The notes beneath the pieces were generated by a model. That model did not search any database, was not told the origin of the DNA, and saw only the letters and a list, made by a program, of their open reading frames with translations. Below are positions 51,216 through 61,900 of a stretch of DNA of 64,000 bases, one piece after another (positions within the stretch are counted from its first letter, which is position 1; each line of letters starts with the position of its first letter). The stretch comes from Monosporascus cannonballus (lineage: Eukaryota > Ascomycota > Sordariomycetes > Xylariales): the NCBI GenBank assembly GCA_004154925.1, contig QJNS01000006.1, positions 372,001 through 436,000 on the forward strand, written 5' to 3'. The translations under genes and the position numbers were made by a program.

Positions 51216-51422
51216 TGTTGAGTTGGGTAATACTCTGTCGTGGAATAGGGGTATCTATGTTAGTCATCAAGTTCCCAGCACCCCGGAAGAACCTTATTCC
51301 GGCGCGCCCACAGTATACAGAGAGCTTCCTAGCCACCGCTCCCTAGAGCTCAATTCTAGCCAGACGATTATCACTTCTTATACTTTATATTACCTTATTT
51401 ACCGATCAGCTTAACTGTTATA
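51216..51422 (+). repeat. Possible Ty1/copia 5' LTR
   Basis: Begins TGTTGAGTTGGGTAATACTC and ends just before the putative primer-binding site. The start is a common fungal copia LTR opening, but I see no second copy in the window and the right end (CTGTTATA) is not a clean CA. The first part is not RIP-mutated. Tentative. Confidence 0.35.
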
Positions 51423-51446
51423 GTTATGAACCCGGTGCTCTAATTA
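51423..51446 (+). other. Putative primer-binding site complementary to a tRNA half
   Basis: GTTATGAACCCGGTGCTCTAA is complementary to a D-arm/anticodon segment of a CAU-anticodon tRNA (GAGCACCGGG, then CTCATAAC in the unmutated form). Copia-type elements often prime reverse transcription from an internally cleaved initiator tRNA-Met, so this fits the Ty1/copia Gag that follows. Confidence 0.45.
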
Positions 51447-51479
51447 CGTAAGATAATTACCGTTAAATTAACCATAATT

Positions 51480-51832
51480 TCTTTTTTATTAATTTATAAC
51501 ATTATTCTCGTTAATATATAGGATAATCCCATATCCAAAGATGTAATCCTTAAAGATCGTTTTAATTATTTTAACTGGTATCTCGCTTTACGTTACAATA
51601 TTTTTTCGCGCGGCGTTTGGCACCTTGTTAACTTAGACGTTTCTGATATTAATTCTTTCAAAAATGCCCGAACGATTTTATCGTTCGAATAATATACTGC
51701 CGATATTAACGCTCGAACCAAGGCCAAATACTAGGCAGATCTCGCCGAATAAAAGATTTTCGAAGAGGATAACCTTAATTTATAAGTTCTTAAAAATCGG
51801 AAAATAAATAATTTTAAAAAGAATTACGAAAC
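51480..51832 (+). pseudogene. Ty1/copia-like gag N-terminus, truncated
   Basis: The plus-strand frame reads VILKDRFNYFNWYLALRYNI, then SRGVWHLVNLDVSDINSF and INARTKAKY, with TAA/TAG at expected Gln codons. The order W(Y/F)xxLR...GVW..(I/V)(D/N)(P/L)D is typical of fungal copia Gag N-terminal regions. It is cut after about 115 codons by the family 2 LTR. The remainder of this element is not in the window. Confidence 0.55.
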
Positions 51833-52252
51833 TATAACGAACCTGTTATACATCCACCTAGAAGTATGAGCAGTATCCGAAAAGGGTCTTGATTTGCAGA
51901 TAATAATAAGACGAGGAATAATTTAGTAGTTTGTTTGTTAAAAAGATTTAAAGACTTTTTTCTTAATTAAAAAACGGTGCAGTTGCCTCCGAATTAAAAA
52001 TTTAGATTGATAGCTAAGAAGGGAAATTAAGTAGGTATTATTTATATAAAAAACCGATTTATGATATATCCTAATTTCTTAAAGTGAGTATATTATGGAT
52101 TTATAAAATGTTTATAATTTAATTAATTTATTAAATTACTTAGATTATATTTGCTTGACCAAAGATCTTTATCCGAAGGTTAGCCGTGGAAGGTTTACGT
52201 TATGCTTTAAAGGTTGTTTTTTTTTCAACTAGAAACCCCCGTTCCTGTAATA
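51833..52252 (-). repeat. Family 2 LTR (3' LTR of a truncated element)
   Basis: 420 bp, from TATAACGAACC to GTTCCTGTAATA on the plus strand. To its right only about 58 bases of internal sequence remain (52253-52310), including the polypurine-tract side, identical in layout to 35823-35880. The rest is replaced by family 1 sequence. The left junction interrupts the copia gag. Confidence 0.8.
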
Positions 52253-52310
52253 TTATTTCTCCTTTTTAAGGATCTTTATTCTAAAAATAAGAACCGTAGG
52301 TGATCCTTTT

Positions 52311-52548
52311 TGTGACGGCTAGGCGGTTTAACCAACTATTAAACCTTAGTCGTACGGGTTTATATTAGTAGGAATATCGTAGGACTTTGTAGTAATAAGA
52401 TAACTTAATTAGGTCTTTTAATACCAAGATGCAGAAATCGTATTGCAAACGATTAGTATTAATAAGTAATATAAGTTAAAATTATTTTAACTATGGAAAT
52501 AATAAACGTATATATCTTGATACGGCTTATCAGTTTACTACCATTAAG
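52311..52548 (-). repeat. Family 1-type LTR fragment (minus)
   Basis: Starts TGTGACGGCTAGGCGGTTTAACC, the reverse of the family 1 LTR end, and resembles 57942-58326 for about 210 bases. It is cut by the plus-strand LTR at 52549. Confidence 0.7.
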
Positions 52549-52920
52549 TATTACGACTCAACCTAAGACCGGCCTCAAAGACGGTCGAACCCATATAAAA
52601 GGGTCACGTGATTTGGATCTCTCTTAGCAACAAGATCCAAATAAATCCATACAAAACCAACTAAATCTAATGGCATTAGATCTATAACAATGTCTAAATC
52701 CAATAAAAATCCAATCTAATCTAGAAGAATATATACTTTTATTATTTCTTTAATTTAGACAACTTCAGTTTTCAATATAATATCGTTATCTAAGACACCC
52801 TTAATATTACGAAACGTAATATAATAACTATATCTATTACTTAGATTCCCATAATACTTCTATTAATATAAATTCGTACGATTAAGATTTAATAATTAGT
52901 TAAACCTTTTAGCCGTTACA
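52549..52920 (+). repeat. Family 1 variant LTR
   Basis: Starts TATTACGACTCAACC (originally TGTTACGAC) and ends AGCCGTTACA; 372 bp. The U3 half differs from the left composite (CCATATAAAAGGGTCACGTG) while the R/U5 half matches, marking a subfamily. Confidence 0.78.
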
Positions 52921-55034
52921 CGTTATAAGCTTTTATTTAGTAATACCGTTAAATTCTAAGCAATATCGATTAATATCATATTTACTAACAAGCAGCCCGA
53001 ATAATTTACTTACTAGATCTTTGATTATCCGAATATTGAAATGGAATCCGAAAAGGAAAAAGAAAATTTTGTTTCTTTTATAAAAAGGTTCTTCGACGAC
53101 TGGATTATAAATAAACGTATCCTTTAGCTTAAAAGAGCTAATAATAACCTTATAACGTCCTTTTAAGCAACCTATAAAAAGCTTAAGAAAAAAAAAGCTT
53201 CTGAAACTGGAAAACTTTTTCGAATAAACCAAATTATTCAGTAAAATTTTACCAAGAAATTAGAAAAAGTCCTTAAACCTTTTAAGCTAAAACTTTTCGA
53301 TAGAACCTTAACTAAGTTATAACTGTTTTAAATTTAATAACGAATATATTTTAGATATTTTCATATTTGATTAATTACTCCCATTATACGAATCGAATTC
53401 GTAATTAGATAATTTATCAGAAACGCAATTATTTGGTTCAAACCCATTATAAAAAGGTACGTTATTTTGCTAGTTAAAAAACGAAACCCGGAAATAATGC
53501 GAATTTATAGCGATTACGAATAATTCCAGTAAATCTTAACGAAAACTTTCGGAATAATAAACAAAAAAATAAAAGCTAAAATACAAATTTAGTAGTTACG
53601 ATAAAAAGGATCCGTATTTAATTACGATAATACTTTAGTTTAATTAGCAACTAAATTAAACTAGGAAAAAAGAGTATTAATGGCTAAATTTTTCGGCGGC
53701 CTAAAAAAGAAAATACAAAAAAAGCTTTTTAAGTTCGATCGGCCTAATTATTTGTTAAATTATATCGTTATAGCAGTTAAAATTAACGATCGATAATACG
53801 TATGATGCATTAAAAGTACCCAAAAAAACGATAGTAAACCTCGATATATGGCTAATATGAACGCGCTTTAACGTAATAATACTTTTTACGGCATAGAACC
53901 AAAACATATGGAATTAGGAGCTATTTACAGAAAAAACTGGAACCAGATTAAGTGCTATAATTGCAACAAAATAGGGCATAAAGCAGTATGGTATAAAGTA
54001 TTAAAGAAACCCTAGCAAAATAATTAGAAACCTGTATCAAAGAGGTAATCTAGAAAAAATCAAAGGGATAAAAGCAAATTTATTAACATAATTTAACCTA
54101 AATATATACCAGATCCCTTATAGCAAAAAGTCCAATAAAGAAGGCGAAAAGCTAAAAAACTAGCTTAATAAGTATTACGAATATAACAAAAAGTATAATA
54201 AGGATAATTACGTAAATATTAAGATTAGACAGAAGAAATTTATCCCGGAACTCCCGATCAATATGGTAAAATATACGCCATATATTGTCGACGACGAAAA
54301 TATCCCGATTACGAAAAATGAAAAGAATATATTTACGTACGAATTACCCGTATATATTACGAACAATTCGATTTTTTAAATAGTACTGGAAATAACAAAA
54401 ACGATAAATAATGATATTAATAATTTTGAACTATAATCCTAGGAAATGTTTAATAATTGACCAAAACAAAAAGCTAGTTCGAAAGAAAATAATGCCCGTA
54501 GGGAAACCCTTTTTATTATTATGGATAATATAATTACCAAACGGAAAAAGAGTTAATCTAGCATATAATAAAAACACATTACCAGAAAATTATTACAGAC
54601 CTTTATTTTTAATTAACGTTTATTACAAACTTTTACAAAAAAAGTTATTAAGAAAAAAATACGTTAATTTATAATTTTTTTTTAAAACGATAATTAAAAT
54701 AACGTATAATAAGACGTATTCGCAAATATAAAAGAACGATTTATTCGATAGGAAAAAGAATTGTAGTGAAACGAAAAACAATTAATAAAGTTCGAAAGAA
54801 TAATATGCCGGCAGTAACGACAAATATAGCAACTTAATGCGTTAAATAAAAAAAATACAAATAAAGCTTAATAAACTCGAATAAAAGTTAAAAGAAAAAA
54901 GTTACCTATAAAAAAGCTGCAGTATAACGAAACCCGGAAAAATCAAAAGGAATTCCCAAAAAGGGTTTTAAACGCGACGATAAAAAACGTTAATAACCTT
55001 ATTATCTTAGAAATACGAATCGGAACGTACTAGT
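52921..55034 (+). pseudogene. Decayed family 1 gag and protease start, 3'-truncated
   Basis: Gag begins near 53039 (MESEKEKENF) with capsid-like motifs WFKPIIKRYV, TKTFGIINKK, ATKLNXEKRVLMAKFFGGLK and FDRPNYLLNYI. A zinc knuckle at about 53951-53990 reads CYNCNKIGHKAVWYK and keeps Cys, Cys and His. The region stops in the protease area (equivalent to about 10415 of the complete copy), directly against the next LTR. Confidence 0.78.
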
Positions 55035-55410
55035 TATTACGACCCAACAAGCTCCGGCCTTAAGAAACGGTCAGACAAGGATTACACGGACTACTCCACG
55101 GGTCACGTGATGGTAATTACTGCTAAGCCAGTGATTATCAGTGATCAAAGGTGATCCCAAGCGATCGTAATTACTACCGGCTGTATAATTATAAGTAATT
55201 AAGCTAAGAAAAAGGAAAATATATACGTTTATTATTTCCATAATTTAAATAGCTTTAATTTGCAATAATAATTCGTTACCTAAAGTACTTTTGGTATTAC
55301 AAAACGTAATACGATTATTATATTTACTGCTTAAATTCTTACGATATTCTTATTAATATAAACTTATACCATTATCGTTTAATAATTGGTTAAACTCTTT
55401 AGCCGTTATA
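55035..55410 (+). repeat. Family 1 variant LTR (second of the tandem pair)
   Basis: Starts TATTACGACCCAACAAGCTCC and ends AGCCGTTATA; 376 bp. It lies immediately after the truncated internal region, as the middle LTR does at 8092. Confidence 0.8.
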
Positions 55411-57941
55411 CGTTATAAGTTTTTATTTCATAATACTGTTAGATTTTAAGCAATATTGATTAACGTTATATTCATAAATAAGTAGCCCGAATAATTTATT
55501 TACCAGGTTTTTGATTATCCGGATATTAAAATGGAATTTGAGACGGAAAAGGAAAAGCCTTGTTTTTTTTTGCGAAAAAGTTTTTCGACGCCTGGATGCT
55601 ATAAACGAACGTATTATTCAATTTAAGAGAAATAATAATAACCTTACGATATCCCTTTAAGCCGCCTATAAAATTTTAAGAAAAAAGGAAACGTTTTTAA
55701 GATTAAAAAGCATTTTTAAGCAAGTTAAGTTATTTAGCTAAATTTTACCAAGGAATTAGAAAAGGCCCTTAAATTTTTTAAGCCAGAATTTTTCGACGGA
55801 ACTTTAATTAATTATAATTATTTTTTATTTAATGCTAACTATATTTCGGGTATTTTTTATTTAATTTATTACATTTATTATACGAATTAAATTTGCAATT
55901 GGACGATTTACCGGAAATGCGGTTATTTGGTTCGAATCCGTTATAAGAAAATACGTTATTTTGTTAGTCGAAAAACGAAACTTAAAGATAATACGAATTT
56001 ATAGCGATTACGAATAATTCGAATAAGTATTAATAAAGATTTTCGGAATAATAAACGAAAAATATAAACACCGAAATACAAATTTAATAATTACGATAGA
56101 AAAGATCCGTATCCAATTACGGCAGTATTTTCATTTAATTAATAGCTAAGTTAAATTAGGGATAAAGAATATTAATAATCAAATTTTTCGATGGCTTAAA
56201 GAAAAAAATGCAGGAAAAGTTTTTTAAATGCGATCGACCTAATTATTTATCGGATTATATCGTTATAGTAATTAAGATTAACGATCGATAATACGTATAA
56301 CGTATTAAAAGTATTAAAAAAAATAATAGCAAATCTCGATATATGGCTAATATTAACGTATTTCGATATAGTAATACTTTTTACGGCATAAAACCAGGAT
56401 TTATGGAATTAGGAGTTACTTATAAAAAGACTGGAGCTAAATTAAATGCTATAATTGTAATAAAATGGGATATAAAGTAGCATAATACAAGGTATTAAAG
56501 AAATTTCGGTAAAATAACCGGAAACCTATATTTAAGAGATAATCTAAAAAGAATCAAATGGACGGAAGCAAATTTATTAATATGATTCGGCCTAAGTATA
56601 TATTAGGTCCCTTATAGCAATAGGTTTAATAGGGACTATTACGATCAGAAATTCGACGAGAAATGCGAAAAGCTAGAAAGCTGGCTTAATAAGTATTACG
56701 AACATAATAAGAAGCATTATAAGGATAATTACACGAATATTAAGATTGGACGAAAAAGATTTATCTTAAAATATTCGATTAATATAGCAAAATGTACGCT
56801 ATATATTGTTAATAAGAAGAATATCCCGATTACGAACAATAAAAATAGCATATTTACGAATAAATTATCCGTATATATTATAAAGAATTCGATTTTCCAA
56901 ACCGTACCGGAAATAATAAGGACGATAAGTAATGGTATTAATATTTTCGTATTATAGCCCCAGAAAATATCCAGTAATTAGCCGAAACAAAAAACAGGCC
57001 CGAAAGAAAATAATGCGTATAGGGAGACCTTTTTTGTTATTATGGATAATGTAATTATTAAACGGAAAAAGGATTAATTTAACGAATAATTAAAAAATAT
57101 TATTAGAAAGTTATTACGAATTTTTATTTTTATTTAGTATTTATTATAAACTTTTACGAAAAAAAAGTTATTAAGGAAAAAATACGTTAGTTTATAAAAA
57201 CTTTTTAGAACGATAATTAGGACGACGTATAATCGGATATAGTTGCAAATATAAAAGAATAATTTATTCGCTAAAGAAAAAAATTATAACAAAATTAAGA
57301 ATAGTTAATATAATTCGAAAAGATAATATGTCGGTAATAACGATAAGTATAGCAGCTTAACGTTTTAAACGAAGAAATATAAGTAAGGTTCGATAGATTC
57401 GAATAAAAGTTAAAAGAAAAAGTTTACTTGTAAAAAAGCCGTAAGATAACAAAACCCGGAAAAATCGAAAAAAATTTAAAAAAGGCTTTAAACGCGACGC
57501 TAAAAAACGTTAATAATTTTATTACCTTGGAAATACGAATCGAAACGTATTAATATATCGTAATGGTAAATTACGAAACTTTGAGCGAGAATTATATTAT
57601 AGCAGATATGGTTAAGAAGTTTAAATTATTATAGAAATATAAGTTAGAACTTTATATAGCGATAAATGTCGAAAGTTAAGAATTTGTTTACGATAACGGA
57701 AAAATTATACGTAAAATTAATTATATCAACATTTTTATTTAAGGGCGATATTAAATAATAAATTTCGATATCGTTTTATTCGAGAATTACGATATAATCT
57801 TAGGATTATTATAGATACGTTAATACGAAGTTTTAACTAACGAAAAAATTAGTTAAATAAAATTTATTTTATTTTTTGTTAATAAATACAAAAAAAGAAA
57901 TTAGGATTTTAATATTTGATTAGGAATGGCGATAAATATAG
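55411..57941 (+). pseudogene. Decayed family 1 gag and protease, 3'-truncated
   Basis: A second copy of the same 5' internal region, gag first, with a Gag capsid stretch (LMIKFFDGLKKKMQEKFFK-like near 56170-56230) and a decayed zinc knuckle near 56440-56490. It ends after the protease region, against a minus-strand LTR. Reverse transcriptase and everything downstream are missing. Confidence 0.75.
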
Positions 57942-58326
57942 TGTGACGGCTATGCGGTTTAACCAACTATTAAATCTTAATCGTACAGGTTTATATTGGC
58001 AGAAGTATCGTAGAACTCTGTAGCACTAAAATAACTTAATTGCATTTCTTAATACCAAAAGCGCAGAAACGTATTACGAACGATTAGTATTAATAAATAT
58101 TGCAAATTAAAGCTATTTAAACTATAAAAATAATAAATGTATATATCTTAATCTCTTTATTATTACTTATTTTTATTTAGCAGAACCTTGCTGAGCGGTT
58201 ACTTAATGCTACTTAATCGTGCTTAGTTAAGACTCGTTAAGCACTAATTACGTAACCCCGAACTAGCGTGGCTTTGTGATTTTGGCTGGACCGTTTTCGT
58301 AGGCCCAGTTGGCTTAGGTTGTAATA
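57942..58326 (-). repeat. Family 1 variant 3' LTR (minus-strand element)
   Basis: Plus-strand ends TGTGACGGCTATGCGG and GGCTTAGGTTGTAATA; 385 bp. The segment at 58190-58320 keeps normal composition (AACCCCGAACTAGCGTGG-like). It is the 3' LTR of the element running to the right end of the window. Confidence 0.78.
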
Positions 58327-58375
58327 CGATCTCCTTTTTCCCCAAATTTTGTATTTAAGACTTTTCTTTTTTTTT

Positions 58376-58996
58376 GATAAGCATTTTTCCCTTAAGATAT
58401 CGGCCCGCATTATTAAAAATCGTCGTCAGATTTTTTCGTCCATTACGTGACGTCAAAATCTGCTTTTTATTTTTGACGATTTTAATTTTGAAGTTATGCC
58501 GTATTCTTTATATTCTTCTAAAAGCTGAAAATACAAAATAGTAGAAAATGTTTTTAAATGTATGGCGTATGTTAAACGTAATTATCCTTATGATAATAAC
58601 GGTATTCCTTTATTTTCCTTAAAGAATATTTATATCGAAAATTAACGTTTAAAACGTAAGAAAATACTTGCGAAAAAGTATTTCCTGGAATTGCAAAAGC
58701 GTTATTAACAAAAAATAAACAAGGTCGTTACGCGGTTAATCCGTTTTCGAAAATAAAAAATGTTTTTTCGTTCGAAAGGAATTAAAATAATACAGCAAGA
58801 ATTGCAATCGCTAAAAAAGCTGGAGGAGTAAAAATATTAGAAGCAGGTTAACGCCGAGCTTTCTTTAATTGTCTTAGCTTTTTTCTTTAAGCTGCCTGGC
58901 GTTATTTGGCTGTTGGAAAACGTTAATTGGGACATAATTATATCCGGTGGTTCCGTTGTTATTAATGAAAGTTTTTTAATAGACGTTAAACTTTAA
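58376..58996 (+). pseudogene. Antisense ORF downstream of pol (family 1, best-preserved copy)
   Basis: 207 codons from GAT 58376 to TAA 58994-58996, opposite to pol of the surrounding minus-strand element. Landmarks: FIFDDFNFEVMPYSLYSSKS, CMAYVKRNYPYDNNGIPLFS, SLKNIYIEN, LKRKKILAKKYFLELQKRY, KINKVVTRLIRFRK, GIKIIQQELQSLKKLEE, VIWLLENVNWDIIISGGSVV and INESFLIDVKL. Internal stops are TAA/TAG at plausible Gln sites, plus one TGA (CGA to TGA fits RIP). Basic, with a heptad-like middle. The tail NWD...SGG resembles DWNAVSLDLSGG of the family 2 antisense frame. No known function. Confidence 0.7.
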
Positions 58997-61900
58997 TAAG
59001 ATTTTTAATGGATTTTCAAGTATTTTCAGAATTCGGGTATTTTTTTCATTTAATTAAGTACTAGGTAAGTCTGTTTTGTTTTCGTATGTCGAAAGTTTCT
59101 TCTACCTTATACGTTTATTTATTTTTTATTTTCACGTCGTTTTATATTGTATGTACCTTAATTGTATTTATTGTTAATTCGAATAAAAAAATATGAAAAA
59201 TTAAATAAAATTTAATTTTTGGTGGAAATTCCAATTAATAATCATTTTTTGAGATTTTCTTAATAATTTTATATGGACCGATATATTTCAAATCGAGTTT
59301 TTTATTAGGTCGTGTTATTTAAATATTTTTTGTAACGGAAGAAATTATTTTCCTTTTTTTCAAAATTAATTCTTTCAACCTTTTTTAATTATAATACTTA
59401 CTTATTTGATTTCGTACGAATTTTAGTTTTATTTTTATTTTTTGATATAATTATCGTAATTATTTTAACGTAAGAACTGTTTTGATATTAATTAGATTAT
59501 TATTATATATATTCTTTATAAGTTTTTAGAATAAAACTAAAATTTGCGTATGCTGGTATTATTTTAATACTTTTATAATAATTAATATTATAAGCTAATT
59601 ATACGATTATTAACTTTTTTAATTTCATTGTTTTATTTGTAATTAATATAATATCCTACATAAATTTTTAAGGTTTAATTTATTCGTTTTATTTATTTAT
59701 CTATCTAAGATTTAAATACGTTAAATAACTTATGATTTAGGCCAATTTATATTATTAAGCTTCGTTAAAACTTAAATGTAAATATCGATCTTTCATTTAA
59801 AATAATTTTGATTAATATTCCGTATATATTAAACATATTTTTTAAAAAATTATATATATGATTTGTTCGGCGATTATGTTTTTGTAATATGGTAAGAACT
59901 AGGAAAATTTCGTAAATCGGTCGACGATTACGAAAAGGTTATCGTAATATATTCCCGTAACTGGATTTTTTAATATAAAAAATTTAATAATAAAGTTAAA
60001 TATAATTAAATATTATAGTCGTTTTATAATTAATAATAGCTATAACTTTCCGTATAGTTTATGGTGTTAAGCTTTTACTTTGGCGTAAATATCGTATTAT
60101 TATATAATTTTTATACCGTTAATTTTATTTTAAGGAAAAAATATATATATTAAAGCCGTTTTAAGGTTTTGTAAATTTTTAAATATTCGTACAACTAATA
60201 TTTAGATATTTTTCGTATTAAATATTTCTGATATCTTTCTGGAATTTATATTTTATCTGTTTTTTGGTTTTTTAAAAGATTATCGTTATATTATTAAATT
60301 CTTTAATATATATTGTAAAATTCTATCCGAATTATCGTAATTTATTATAAGCGTAAATATCTCTCTATAATAGTATAGAAAATTATATGGCTAATTTTAA
60401 TTAATTTTGTTTCGAGGTTTAATTATTTGTCTAAGGTATTTATTTTGTTATTTTTAAGCCTTTTTTATAAATAATAACGAAATCGAAATTTACCAATTTT
60501 TCCGCATTTTTTAATTATCGTTTTATAAGTTTCTTAGTTATAGTAAATCGGGTAAAATTTTAATAATCCGTATAAATCTTAATTTGATATAAGTTTCCTT
60601 TTAGGAAATACTTAAACTTTCGAAATGCTATAATAATGGCCATAAACCTCTTATTTGAAATACTGTAATTAAATTCGACTTTTTTTAATTTGTTCGAAAA
60701 AAATGCATTAAAATGTAATTTGCTTTAATTGTTTGGTTATCAGATTATTACGTTTAACGCGTAATTCGAAATATCTGTTTTTAACTTAATACGGCGGTTC
60801 AAATCGTATATAATTAATATTAATTTGTTAATAATCCTATTTTAATATTTTAAAATATTTTTCCGTATTTGGCGTTTATTTAAAAATAATTTTCGTAAAG
60901 TTCGTTAAAGGTATAATTATTTTATTAAAATTTCGAATAAACTTTTTACGATACTTGGCGAATTTAAAAAATATCTATATTTCCTTAAGTATTGTTGGCG
61001 TTTGTTATTCCGTAACTGTAGCGATTTTCTTAGAGTTTATTTTAATATGTCCTAGAGTAATAATATGTCCCAAATATTCCATTTCTTATTTATTAAACTA
61101 ACCTTTTTCCGCATTAACAAATAACCTTTTGTTTTATAAAGCTTAAATAATTTTATAAACGTATTTTACGTATATTTTTTCCGTTTTTAAGAAAATAAAA
61201 ATAATATCGAAATAATAAACGACGAAAATATCGAGATATATTCGTAATATATAATTTATAATTCGTTAAAAAGTTACTAATACGTTTATAAATCTTATTA
61301 ACGTAACTAAATATTTAAATAATCCGTATTTCGTTTGAAAGGTTAATTTTTATTCGTATTCTTTTTTAATTCTAATGTGGTTATATTTATCTTTAAAATT
61401 AAATGCCATAAATTATTTGGCTCCGTAAAGTCGGTTTTTTATTTCCGTAATTAAAAATAATAATATTCGATTTTTAACCGTAATATTATTTAGTTATCGA
61501 TAATTAATTATAAATCGCAATTTTTCATTTTTTGGTGCGAAAAATATCAGATATCTTATTAGTAATTTCGAAAGTCGAATTTATCCTTTTTGTAACCGAT
61601 TTTCCAAGTATTCTTTAAAAATACGTAATTCATCTTTATTAAGGTTATAAATAAAATAAAATTCTGTCGAAAATCCTTCCTTAAAAATTATTTTATAATT
61701 TTATTTATTGTATTTTTGTAACTTCGTATTGAATTCCTTTTTAAAAAGTTATTCGTATTTATAGTACTATAGTAACATATTAATCAAATTTTTTAACTTT
61801 TAGAGCTATTATTTTTATTTTTCTAGATTATTATTTAATTGCTTTAATTCCGCTTTAATAATAAAAATAATACGTTATATTTTTTTAATACCCGTTTCTT

